Assembly (NCBI GenBank): GCA_937890835.1
Contig: CALADF010000035.1
Location: 62,001 to 126,000, forward strand
Source: an uncultured bacterium
GTDB lineage: Bacteria; Actinomycetota; Coriobacteriia; Coriobacteriales; Eggerthellaceae
Reading direction: 5' to 3'
DNA: 64,000 nt
Shown: piece by piece, positions 43,411 through 51,728 of the stretch
Layout of the letters: each line of letters begins with the position of its first letter
How positions within the stretch are numbered: position 1 is the stretch's first letter
Translations under genes and position numbers: made by a program
Notes under the pieces: generated by a model
Databases searched by the model: none
Seen by the model: the letters and a program-made list of their open reading frames with translations, nothing else
Told to the model about the DNA's origin: nothing

Positions 43411-45309
43411 ATGGCGTTTTTGCTGGGTTGTGAGAAGGTCAGCCTCGATTTTCCCACGAAGGCGGTGTTCGAGGGCGTCTCGCTTGGCGTTGAGGAAGGC
43501 GCGCGCATCGGCGTGGTCGGGCGCAACGGAGACGGCAAGTCCACGCTCCTGCGCCTGATGGCGGGTCTGGTGGAGCCTGACGAGGGGCGCGTCATCCGCA
43601 CGCGCGGCGTGAGCGTGGGCGTGCTCGGGCAATCCGACGACCTCGACGACGACGCGACGGTGGAGCGCGCGGTCGTCGGCGACGAGCCCGAGTACTCCTG
43701 GGCAAGCGACGTGCGCACGCGTGAGATCATTGCCGGCTTGCTGGGCGATATCGACTGGGCCGGGCGCGTGGGCGACCTTTCGGGCGGGCAGCGCCGACGT
43801 GTGGATCTCGCGCGCCTTCTGCGCGGCGATTGGGACGTTCTCATGCTCGACGAGCCCACGAACCACCTTGACGTGCGCGCCATCACCTGGCTTGCGCGTC
43901 ATCTGAAGACGCGCTGGCGTCCGGGGCAGGGCGCGCTTTTGGTGGTCACGCACGACCGTTGGTTCCTCGACGAGGTGTGCCTGCAGATGTGGGAGGTTCA
44001 TGATAAGGCTATCGACCCGTTCGAGGGAGGTTTCTCCGCTTACATCCTGCAGCGCGTTGAACGTGATCGTCTGGCCGATTTGGCCGAGCAGAAGCGGCAG
44101 AACCAGCTGCGCCGCGAGCTCGCCTGGCTCTCGCGCGGGGCGCGTGCGCGCGCGACCAAGCCGAAGTTTCATGTGGCGACGGCCCGGGCTCTCATCGCCG
44201 ATGTGCCGCCGTTGCGCAACCCCATCGAGCTCAAGCGCATGGCGATGGCTCGTCTGGGCAAGCAGGTGGTCGACCTTGAACGCGTGACCGTGAGCTTCGA
44301 TCAGCGGACGGTTCTCGACGATGTGTCGTGGATCATCGGACCGGGCGACCGCATCGGCATCGTCGGGGAGAACGGCGCCGGGAAGACGACCCTGCTCAAA
44401 GTGGTGCAGGGCGTTCAGCCGCCCACGAGCGGAAAGGTGAAGATCGGCGCGACCGTGCGATTCGCGGTGCTGTCTCAGCATCTGAACGAGCTGACGCAGT
44501 TCGGCGACGATCGCGTGCGCCAGGTGGTCGGACGCTATACGCGCCGCACCATGCTCGACGGCAAGGAGATGACGCCCGGGCAGCTGCTTGAGCGCCTGGG
44601 TTTCTCCAACGCCGACCTGAACGAGCCGGTGTGCGATCTGTCGGGCGGGCAGAAGCGCAGGTTGGCGCTCATGCTGATCCTGCTCGACGAGCCGAACGTG
44701 CTCGTGCTCGACGAGCCTGGGAACGATTTGGATACCGATATGCTCGCCGCTGTGGAGGATCTGCTCGACGGATGGCCGGGCACGCTGCTTCTGGTCACGC
44801 ACGACCGCTACCTCATGGAGCGCGTGACCGACGACCAGTACGCGGTCATCGACGGTAAGCTGCGCCATCTGCCGCGCGGCATCGACGAGTACCTCGAGCT
44901 CATGGCGGCGCGCGAGAACGGCTCCGGCTGGGCGGACGCCGCGCGTTCCGATCGGGCGCGCGCGGGGGACGCCCCCGGTGCGAGGAAGAGCTTCGCTGCC
45001 GAGGGAGCGGTGGGGAGCACGCCCGCATCGTCGGGCTCGGGTGCATCGGGCGGCGCTGCAGCTGCGGCTTCGACGCCGAAGCTCTCGGGCGGCGAGCAGC
45101 GCACGCTGCGCAAGCTCATGGCTTCCAACGAGAAGAAGGTTGAAACGCTCAAGGGCAAGATCGAGCAGAAGCGCGCCGATATGGCCTCGGCCGACCCGAC
45201 CGATTATCTGGCGCTCACGGCGGTGCAAGATGAGATCTCCGCGTTGCAGGATCAGATCGACGAGCTTGAGATGGAATGGCTTGAAGCTGCTGAAAAGCTG
45301 GGGGAGTAA
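43411..45309 (+). CDS. ABC-F family ATPase, Uup-like
   Basis: 632 residues: two ABC domains joined by the ABC-F linker (about 215-275), with no membrane segments. First Walker A is G-R-N-G-D-G-K-S-T (37-45), signature L-S-G-G-Q-R-R-R-V and Walker B L-M-L-D-E-P-T-N-H-L-D; the second Walker A is G-E-N-G-A-G-K-T-T (about 320), signature L-S-G-G-Q-K-R-R-L and L-D-E-P-G-N-D-L-D where T is usual. A low-complexity Ala/Ser/Gly stretch leads to a C-terminal coiled coil (about 560-632), as in Uup. ABC-F proteins act on ribosomes; some confer antibiotic resistance. Whether this is housekeeping Uup or a protection factor cannot be told from sequence alone. Confidence 0.88.
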   Translation: MAFLLGCEKVSLDFPTKAVFEGVSLGVEEGARIGVVGRNGDGKSTLLRLMAGLVEPDEGRVIRTRGVSVGVLGQSDDLDDDATVERAVVGDEPEYSWASDVRTREIIAGLLGDIDWAGRVGDLSGGQRRRVDLARLLRGDWDVLMLDEPTNHLDVRAITWLARHLKTRWRPGQGALLVVTHDRWFLDEVCLQMWEVHDKAIDPFEGGFSAYILQRVERDRLADLAEQKRQNQLRRELAWLSRGARARATKPKFHVATARALIADVPPLRNPIELKRMAMARLGKQVVDLERVTVSFDQRTVLDDVSWIIGPGDRIGIVGENGAGKTTLLKVVQGVQPPTSGKVKIGATVRFAVLSQHLNELTQFGDDRVRQVVGRYTRRTMLDGKEMTPGQLLERLGFSNADLNEPVCDLSGGQKRRLALMLILLDEPNVLVLDEPGNDLDTDMLAAVEDLLDGWPGTLLLVTHDRYLMERVTDDQYAVIDGKLRHLPRGIDEYLELMAARENGSGWADAARSDRARAGDAPGARKSFAAEGAVGSTPASSGSGASGGAAAAASTPKLSGGEQRTLRKLMASNEKKVETLKGKIEQKRADMASADPTDYLALTAVQDEISALQDQIDELEMEWLEAAEKLGE

Positions 45310-45314
45310 GGACG

Positions 45315-45338
45315 GCGGGGCGCTTCGCCCCGCTTCCC
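45315..45338 (+). terminator. Hairpin after the ABC-F gene
   Basis: GCGGGGCG (45315-45322) and CGCCCCGC (45326-45333) form a perfect 8-bp stem with a three-base loop, followed by TTCCC. Weak T-run. Confidence 0.5.
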
Positions 45339-45350
45339 AAAGTTCGACGA

Positions 45351-46294
45351 ATGCAAAGTCCCTGGGAAAAGTTGCAGATTTTGCAAAAAGTCCCTCAAAA
45401 AACCGTCATCGATATGCATCCTCTCGATTTTGAGGAATTTTGCTGGGCAATGGGGTTGCTGAATCGACGATAGTTCTTCTTCGTTCGCTGTTGGAGGAGG
45501 AGTCGCCGGTTCCGCCTGCGTTGCACGCGCGCATGAGGAGCCTGATTCTGGAGTACACGGTTGTCGGCGGAATGCCCGATGCCGTGCAATCGTTCGTCGA
45601 TGCGCGTGATATGGCGAAAGCCCTCTCCATCCAGCGCGATATCGTGCGGGGGTACGAGGATGATATGGTGAAATACGCCCCGTCGGCGGACAAGCCGCTT
45701 ATCAAGCAGTGTTTCAAATCCATCCCCCGTCAACTGGCGAAGGAGAACAAGAAGTTCCAGTACTCGCTCGTGAAGAAGGGCTCTACGGCATCGCGTTTTG
45801 CGGGCGGTCTTCAGTGGATGGAAGATGCCGGCATAACGCTCCGCTGCAGGAACTTTTCCATTACCGAATTGCCGCTTGACGGAAACGCTCTTGAGGGTCA
45901 ATTCAAGGTGTACATGGCCGATACGGGGCTTTTCACAAGCATGCTCGAGGACGGCACGCAATTCGACATATTGAACGGCGACCTCCTCGGTTATAAGGGG
46001 GCCGTGTTCGAGAACCTCATCGCCGACGTGTTTTCCAAGATGGGGAGGAGGTTGTATTACTTCCGGAAAGACTCGGGACTCGAGCTTGATTTCGTGATCA
46101 GGTGCAGGGGAAAGTGCGTGCCCGTTGAGGTGAAGTCGACCGACGGTAATGCCAAGAGCGTGAAGACCGTCCTCAAACACTCGGAGAAATATCATGTCGA
46201 ATCGGCGATTAAACTGGCGGATCAAAACATCGGTCGTGTCGGTGCTGTTCTGACCATCCCTCTTTATCTCGCTTTTCTGCTCACGGATAGATAA
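45351..46294 (+). pseudogene. Broken AAA-family ATPase with DUF4143 domain
   Basis: Two adjoining frames encode parts of one AAA_14/DUF4143 protein. The first (45351 to the TAG at 45471-45473) ends M-H-P-L-D-F-E-E-F-C-W-A-M-G; the second (open from 45440 to 46294) continues G-N-G-V-A-E-S-T-I, then V-V-G-G-M-P-D-A-V-Q, Q-R-D-I-V-R-G-Y-E-D-D, the DUF4143 core and the nuclease-like end D-S-G-L-E-L-D-F-V-I-R ... P-V-E-V-K-S. The N-terminal P-loop ATPase half is missing. The break is explained if one of two GGGCAAT repeats was lost at about 45445 (7-nt deletion). Intact members are ~430 residues. Base composition is less GC-rich than neighbours, consistent with an acquired gene in decay. Confidence 0.75.
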
Positions 46295-46923
46295 CCGTCA
46301 GGTGCGCGGGGCGCTTCGGCGTCGCCGCTGCCGCTCGCATCTGACAATCGCGGCTTCGAATCGTGGCTAAACATCGGTTCGGGGGCAAAAGTCGAAAATT
46401 CAAAAGAAGTCGAAAAACGCAAAACCCAACCGAGGAGACTGCGGAATCGGGCTGTCGCCTGCGTAGCCGCGAACGGATTACCTCACTTCGCGTCGTCGAT
46501 CCGAATGCTCTGCCCGACTGTGCGCAGGACGTCCTCGTTTTCGAGGAAGGTCTGCTCGGGCAGGATCGCGTCTAGGTAGACGATCGAACTCTCGCCCGCG
46601 TCGATGCATTGAACGAAGTGAACGGCTTTGGCCTCGCCTTCGCCTGCTGTTGCACGGGTAATGCAGGCAGGGAGTTTGCCGGCATTTTGCGGACGATGCG
46701 GCGGGCAGCGGGGTGCGCTTGCGCAAGGTGTCGGTATCGGGGTTGCATGCGGCGATGCTGATCGCCTCGTCGCGCGTTCTCGTCGGGGGAGTGTCTTCGA
46801 TATGCGCTTCGAGCCACCGCGTATCAGCGCATCGGCAACGTCCGGCGTTGCGGGACGTGCTCGCTGCCGCCGCTGTCGTAGAATGAGGAGAGCGGCAAGT
46901 CTGTCCCTTAAGGAGGTACGGCG
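46295..46923. other. Gene-poor region with A-rich segment and a gene fragment
   Basis: 629 bp with no intact gene. At 46386-46431 the plus strand is A-rich with the word AAGTCGAAAA repeated (near 46387 and 46405). On the minus strand, 46483-46686 reads as the tail of a lost gene (separate entry). The AGGAGG site for fbp closes the region. Confidence 0.5.
46483..46686 (-). pseudogene. Possible C-terminal remnant of a secreted or membrane protein
   Basis: About 67 codons on the minus strand, ending with TGA at 46483-46485, look protein-like: G-K-L-P-A-C-I-T-R-A-T-A-G-E-G, V-H-F-V-Q-C-I-D-A-G, S-S-I-V-Y-L-D-A-I-L-P-E, V-L-R-T-V-G-Q-S-I-R-I. The hydrophobic alternation and the ending resemble the extracellular domain of the zinc-ribbon protein at 506-2311 (I-V-A-V-M-A-L-V-P-E ... 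V-A-D-S-L-S-I). Upstream the frame becomes Arg/Pro/Ser-rich noise with no start or ribosome site, so only a fragment survives, if it was ever a gene. Confidence 0.35.
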
Positions 46924-48879
46924 TTGGACGTCACCGAAAAGCGCTACCTGGAGCTTCTTGCGAAATCGTTTCCCACGGCGGCGAAGGCGTCCGCCGAGAT
47001 CATCAACTTGAGCGCGGTTCTGAACCTTCCGAAGGGCACCGAGTTCTTCGCATCCGACATTCACGGTGAGCACGAGGCGTTCTCGCATATCCTGCGCAAC
47101 GGGTCGGGCAACGTGCGTCTTAAAATCGACGAGGTGTTCGGCGATGCGCTCACGCCTGCGGAGAAGCGCTCGCTCGCCACGCTCATCTACTACCCGCGCG
47201 AGAAGATGGAGCTTGTCCTGGCCGAGATCGACGACGCGAGCGCATGGTATGCCACCACGCTGCCGCGCCTCGTGGCGGTGTGCAAGCATACGGCGCGCAA
47301 GTACACGCGCTCGAAGGTGCGCAAAGCGCTCCCGCCCGATTTCGCCTACGTCATCGAGGAGCTTATGACCGAGGCGCGTCACGGTGCGGATAAAAACGCC
47401 TACTACGCCGCCATCATCGACGCGGTCATACGCACGGGGCGCGGCAGCGCGTTCATCGAGGAGCTTTGCCTGCTCATCCAGCGGCTGGCCATCGACCACC
47501 TGCACATCGTCGGCGACATTTACGATCGCGGCCCGCATCCGGATGCCATCATGGACACCCTGTCGAACTATCACTCCCTCGACATTCAGTGGGGCAACCA
47601 CGACATCGTGTGGATGGGCGCCTCGCTTGGGCAGCGCGGGTGCATCGCGCACGTGGTGCGCAACTGCGCGCGCTACGGCAACCTGTCCATATTGGAAGAC
47701 GCTTACGGCATCAACATCTTGCCGCTCGCGTCGTTCGCGCTCGAGGCGTATAAGGACGACCCTTGCGTGGCGTTCGGCCTGAAAGGCAACCCCGATCTGC
47801 CCCCGCAAGAGCTCGAGATGAACGTCAAGATCCAGAAGGCCATGGCCATCATCCAGTTCAAGGTGGAGGCGCGCCTCATCGACGATAACCCGAGCTTCGG
47901 CCTCGAGGATCGCAAGCTTTTGCATCGCATCGACTACGACGCCGGCACGGTGGTCGTCGACGGCGTCACCTACGAGCTTGCCGACAAGGTGTTCCCGACG
48001 ATCGACCCGTCGGATCCGTATCGCCTCACGCCTGAGGAAGAGGAGGTCATGTGCCGCCTCGAGCAGGCGTTCACCAGCTGCGAGAAGCTGCAGCGGCACA
48101 TGCATTTCTTCTTGGAGGCGGGAAGCCTGTACAAGATCTACAACAACAACCTGCTATTTCACGCATGCGTGCCCCTGAACGCCGACGGTTCGCTCATGGA
48201 GACCGACGTGTTCGGTCGGAAGTTCAAGGGCCGCGCTCTCTACGACGAGATGGAGCGCTACGTGCGCGCGGCGTTTTTCGATCCCGATCCGGAGATGCGC
48301 AAGCGCGGCCGCGACCTCATGTGGTATCTGTGGCTCGGCCCCGGCTCGCCCCTGTTCGCGAAGAGCAAGATGGCCACCTTCGAGTTGTACCTCATCGCCG
48401 ACAAGGCGGCGCGTAAGGAGGTGAAGAACCCGTTTTACACCTACCTCGATGACGAACGCGTGATGACGGGCATCTTCGAGGACTTCGGGCTTTCCATCGA
48501 CGGCTCGCGCATCGTGTGCGGACATGTGCCCGTGAAGGTGAAAGACGGCGAGGATCCGGTGAAGTGCGCGGGGCGCGTGCTCACCATCGACGGCGGCTTC
48601 TCGAAAGCGTACCAGCCGACGACGGGCATCGCGGGTTACACGCTCATCTCGAACTCCTACGGGTTCGTGCTGGCGGCGCACGAGCCGCTCGAATCGGCGC
48701 AGGCGGCCGTGGAAAACGAGCTGGACATTCACTCGTCGCGCCAGGTGGTCGAGCGGGTTCCTGCGCGTACGCTGGTAGCCGATACGGACACGGGCGTGCT
48801 GTTGAAATCCCAGATCGCCGATCTCGAGCGCTTGCTCGAGGCGTATCGTTGCGGCGAGATCGCGGAGCGTCACGTTTAA
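46924..48879 (+). CDS. fbp: Fructose-1,6-bisphosphatase class III
   Basis: 651 residues with a TTG start at 46924 placed by an AAGGAGGT site. It has the metallophosphoesterase motifs of class III FBPases: A-S-D-I-H-G-E-H-E (D45, H47), V-G-D-I-Y-D-R-G-P-H-P-D, W-G-N-H-D-I-V-W-M-G-A, V-C-G-H-V-P and T-I-D-G-G-F-S-K-A-Y. It dephosphorylates fructose 1,6-bisphosphate in gluconeogenesis. Class III enzymes are long and known from Firmicutes and related anaerobes. The PPi-type phosphofructokinase 5 kb away acts on the same step of hexose metabolism. Confidence 0.95.
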   Translation: MDVTEKRYLELLAKSFPTAAKASAEIINLSAVLNLPKGTEFFASDIHGEHEAFSHILRNGSGNVRLKIDEVFGDALTPAEKRSLATLIYYPREKMELVLAEIDDASAWYATTLPRLVAVCKHTARKYTRSKVRKALPPDFAYVIEELMTEARHGADKNAYYAAIIDAVIRTGRGSAFIEELCLLIQRLAIDHLHIVGDIYDRGPHPDAIMDTLSNYHSLDIQWGNHDIVWMGASLGQRGCIAHVVRNCARYGNLSILEDAYGINILPLASFALEAYKDDPCVAFGLKGNPDLPPQELEMNVKIQKAMAIIQFKVEARLIDDNPSFGLEDRKLLHRIDYDAGTVVVDGVTYELADKVFPTIDPSDPYRLTPEEEEVMCRLEQAFTSCEKLQRHMHFFLEAGSLYKIYNNNLLFHACVPLNADGSLMETDVFGRKFKGRALYDEMERYVRAAFFDPDPEMRKRGRDLMWYLWLGPGSPLFAKSKMATFELYLIADKAARKEVKNPFYTYLDDERVMTGIFEDFGLSIDGSRIVCGHVPVKVKDGEDPVKCAGRVLTIDGGFSKAYQPTTGIAGYTLISNSYGFVLAAHEPLESAQAAVENELDIHSSRQVVERVPARTLVADTDTGVLLKSQIADLERLLEAYRCGEIAERHV

Positions 48880-48945
48880 GGCGGATGTCGGCGCCTGCGG
48901 GAGGCACGGCGCCGCTCGGCGAAGAAGGGAGCGAGGGCAAGAGGC

Positions 48946-49593
48946 ATGGGCGATGGCGCATCGTCGTACAAAACCATAGAAGGGCGTGCGATCGCCGAGA
49001 TCGTCGAGAAGAAGAGCCGCTTCATCGGGCATATCGCCCATGTTGAAACCGAGGAGGAGGCGCTGGCTTTCCTCAACGAGGTTCGCACCGAGCATCGCAT
49101 GGCGCGCCACAACGTGTACGCCTACGTGCTGCGCGCGGGCGGAGCGGGCGCAGCGGGTCGTGTTCGCTATTCCGATGACGGTGAGCCGGCGAAAACCGCG
49201 GGCATGCCCACGCTCGAAGCGGTTCAGCATGCCGGATTGACCGATGTCGCCGTGGTGGTGACGCGGTATTTCGGCGGAATCCTGCTGGGGACGGGCGGGC
49301 TGGTGCGCGCTTACACGCAGGCGACGCAGGCTGCCATCGAAGCGGCGCGCACGGTGGTGATATCCCGGTGCGTCGATGTCGTGTTCGAGGTGCCCTATGC
49401 GCTCTACGAGCAGACCGTCCGCATCGCCGGGGAGTGCGGCGCGCGCACGCTCGACGTCGATTTCGGCGGCGAGGTCCTCATGACTCTGAGAATGCTCGAT
49501 GGCACGCAGGAGGCGCTTTTGACCGCGATGACCGAGTTGACGCGCGGGCAATGCGAGCTGATGGTGGGCGAGCCCATCGAGGCGGCGTTCTGA
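48946..49593 (+). CDS. yigZ: YigZ/IMPACT family protein
   Basis: 215 residues. The N-terminal UPF0029/IMPACT domain has K-K-S-R-F-I-G-H, H-N-V-Y-A-Y, Y-S-D-D-G-E-P-A-K-T-A-G-M-P and V-V-T-R-Y-F-G-G-I-L-L-G-T-G-G-L-V-R-A-Y; a C-terminal DUF1949 ferredoxin-like domain follows (about 140-210). The bacterial function is unproven; eukaryotic IMPACT acts on translation control. The GGGAGCGAGGG site precedes ATG 48946. It lies 66 nt after fbp, possibly in the same transcript. Confidence 0.92.
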   Translation: MGDGASSYKTIEGRAIAEIVEKKSRFIGHIAHVETEEEALAFLNEVRTEHRMARHNVYAYVLRAGGAGAAGRVRYSDDGEPAKTAGMPTLEAVQHAGLTDVAVVVTRYFGGILLGTGGLVRAYTQATQAAIEAARTVVISRCVDVVFEVPYALYEQTVRIAGECGARTLDVDFGGEVLMTLRMLDGTQEALLTAMTELTRGQCELMVGEPIEAAF

Positions 49594-49761
49594 CGATCCG
49601 CCTTCGACGACCTCCCTCCTCGGCGGTTTCCGTAACGCAAGCCGCGCGCTCTTTCGCGCGGACGCCCTCGTCGCAAGCGTCCGCCTTGCGCCTTTCCGAC
49701 GGGGCATGCTCGCGCGCTTTCCGCCTGTCGCCTTTGCATCGCGTCTTTGGTGCGTATATCC

Positions 49762-49792
49762 TTGAATGTATATATTTGAAATCACGTATAAT
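49762..49792 (+). promoter_or_regulatory. Promoter of the two-gene ABC exporter
   Basis: TTGAAT (49762-49767) and a perfect TATAAT (49787-49792), spacer 19 nt, in an AT-rich island. Transcription would start near 49800, about 72 nt before the GTG start, which has a GGAGGGG site. Confidence 0.6.
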
Positions 49793-49871
49793 CAAGTTTG
49801 CAGCATGTTACGTTGAAGCTGCTGAACAGGTTGCGTTGAGAGGGAACGCGGATCGAGTGAGGAGGGGCTAG

Positions 49872-51728
49872 GTGGCGGGTGCTTCGTCGGGCAAGAGTCG
49901 TCTTCGTCCGTGGTTGAAGCGCGCGGGCGCCGTCGGCTGGGCGCTTAAAACGGCTTTTCAGATCAACGCGCCGCTCCTGATTTGCGTTTTCGTCCTCGTC
50001 GCCGCGCTTTCCGTGTTGCCTGCGGTATCGTTGGGGTTCAACCGCGAGGTCATCGCCCAGCTCTCCGCGTTCATCGCGACGGGTGCGGGATCTTTCGACG
50101 CGATTTTGCCTCCGCTTTTATTCTACGGTGCGTTGCTGGCGCTCATCACGGTGTCGACGCGCATCAACACCGACTTCATCGCGAGCCTGACCGACAACGT
50201 CTACTCGTTCGGCATGCAGGAGCGCCTCATCGCGGCGGTTCATGATGCGGACATGATCGACCTGCTGCGAAAGAACGTCAACGAGGACTTCAACTACATC
50301 GTTCGTCAGTCACGCGCGCTCAACCGCATTGTCGGCGGACTTTGCTCGATAGGGGGCAAGGCGTTCTCCCTCGGCTCTTTGGCGGTGGTGGCTTACGCGC
50401 TCTCTCGTCCCGTTTTCTTCATTACCGTCGCCTACGTGGTGGTTGTGCTGGCGCTGAGCCTGACGTTTACGAAGGGGACGCGTGCGAACTACACCAAGTT
50501 CCGCAAGGAGGAGGTGAAGGCGCAGTTCCTGCAGAACATGCCCCTGGAGGCCAACATTGCCAAGGAGGTGCGCGTGTACGGATGCGCCGACGAGGTGGTT
50601 TCGTCGTGGAGGGCCGCTTACTCCGCGCGTCTCGACATGCTTCTGGGGACGTACCGGGCGACCGAGCGCACCGCGTTGATCACGGGAACGTCGTTCTACC
50701 TGTTCCTTGCGGCGGTGGTGGCGTATCTGCTATGGGAGGTTTCTGCGGGAGGCGTGGATCCCGCTGTGCTGTTGACGGTGCTGACGCTTTGCACGAATCT
50801 CTTCGCCTCGATGAGCGTGCTCATGCGCGACCTCATCCTTCTTGACGAGAACCTGTTCGCCGTCGAGCAGCAGCGTGATCTTCTGTTCGACCACGCGCAC
50901 GAGGGCGTCTCTCGTCATGTCGCCGCACGAAGCTCGGATGCGGCGAAGTCGCGCTCGGGCGACCTCGTCTTTTCCATGAGGGACCTGACGTTTTCCTACG
51001 ACGGCGTTCACCGGACGTTGCGCGGCGTCGATTTGGACATCCGGGAGGGCGAGGTGGTCGCCCTGGTGGGGGAGAACGGATCGGGCAAGACCACGCTGGT
51101 CAAGGTTCTCATGGGTGTGTTCAAGCCCGACGGGGGCGTTCTGCTGTTTCGAGGCGCGCCGATTTCCTCTTACACGCCGGATGAGTTGAGCGCCTCCATC
51201 GGGGCGTTTTTCCAGGACTTTTATCTGTTCCATCATACGCTGGCGGAAAACGTCGCGTACGGGGATGTGGCGAGCATGGGGGATGAGGACGCGGTTCGTC
51301 GCGCACTTTCCCTCGGCGGGGCGAAGGACGTCGTGAGCCGCATGCCGGAGGGCTTGTCCACCATGCTCGGTCGGCGCATCGAGCGCGACGGCGTCGAGCT
51401 TTCGGGCGGGCAGAAGCAGCTGGTGGCGGCATCGCGCGCGTACATGGGGGACAAAGACGTGCTTGTGTTCGATGAGCCGGCGTCGATGCTCGATCCCCTT
51501 GCCGAGATCGAGCAGTTCCGCACCATCAGAGAGCGCGTCACGGGGAAAACGGGCATACTCATCAGCCATCGCGTGGGGTTCGCCCGGTTGGCGGACCGCA
51601 TCGTCATGATGGAGGCGGGACGTGTGGCGGAGCAGGGAACTCACGACGAGCTGATGGCGAAAGACGGTCTTTACGCGAGGTTCTTCCGTGAGCAGGCGCG
51701 CTGGTACGAGGGAGGGGATGCCACATGA
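49872..51728 (+). CDS. ABC exporter subunit 1 (membrane and ATPase domains fused)
   Basis: 618 residues, GTG start. About six membrane segments in the first ~320 residues, then a nucleotide-binding domain: Walker A G-E-N-G-S-G-K-T-T (about 398-406), signature L-S-G-G-Q-K-Q-L (about 510), Walker B V-L-V-F-D-E-P-A-S-M-L-D (about 533) and the H-loop I-S-H-R. It overlaps the next gene by 4 nt, so the two products should form a heterodimeric exporter. The Q-loop and D-loop are normal (A-F-F-Q-D-F). No substrate gene adjoins; lipid, peptide or drug export are all possible. Confidence 0.9.
   Translation: MAGASSGKSRLRPWLKRAGAVGWALKTAFQINAPLLICVFVLVAALSVLPAVSLGFNREVIAQLSAFIATGAGSFDAILPPLLFYGALLALITVSTRINTDFIASLTDNVYSFGMQERLIAAVHDADMIDLLRKNVNEDFNYIVRQSRALNRIVGGLCSIGGKAFSLGSLAVVAYALSRPVFFITVAYVVVVLALSLTFTKGTRANYTKFRKEEVKAQFLQNMPLEANIAKEVRVYGCADEVVSSWRAAYSARLDMLLGTYRATERTALITGTSFYLFLAAVVAYLLWEVSAGGVDPAVLLTVLTLCTNLFASMSVLMRDLILLDENLFAVEQQRDLLFDHAHEGVSRHVAARSSDAAKSRSGDLVFSMRDLTFSYDGVHRTLRGVDLDIREGEVVALVGENGSGKTTLVKVLMGVFKPDGGVLLFRGAPISSYTPDELSASIGAFFQDFYLFHHTLAENVAYGDVASMGDEDAVRRALSLGGAKDVVSRMPEGLSTMLGRRIERDGVELSGGQKQLVAASRAYMGDKDVLVFDEPASMLDPLAEIEQFRTIRERVTGKTGILISHRVGFARLADRIVMMEAGRVAEQGTHDELMAKDGLYARFFREQARWYEGGDAT

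Noticed and set aside
45351..46294. Reading the DUF4143 region as an intact toxin or nuclease gene
   Set aside because: The ATP-binding half is missing and the conserved middle is split across two frames, so a pseudogene is the better call.
46363..46575. A 70-codon plus-strand frame beginning MAKHRFGGKSRKFKRS
   Set aside because: No ribosome binding site, biased Arg/Lys start from an A-rich stretch, and no similarity to a known family; it overlaps the minus-strand fragment.
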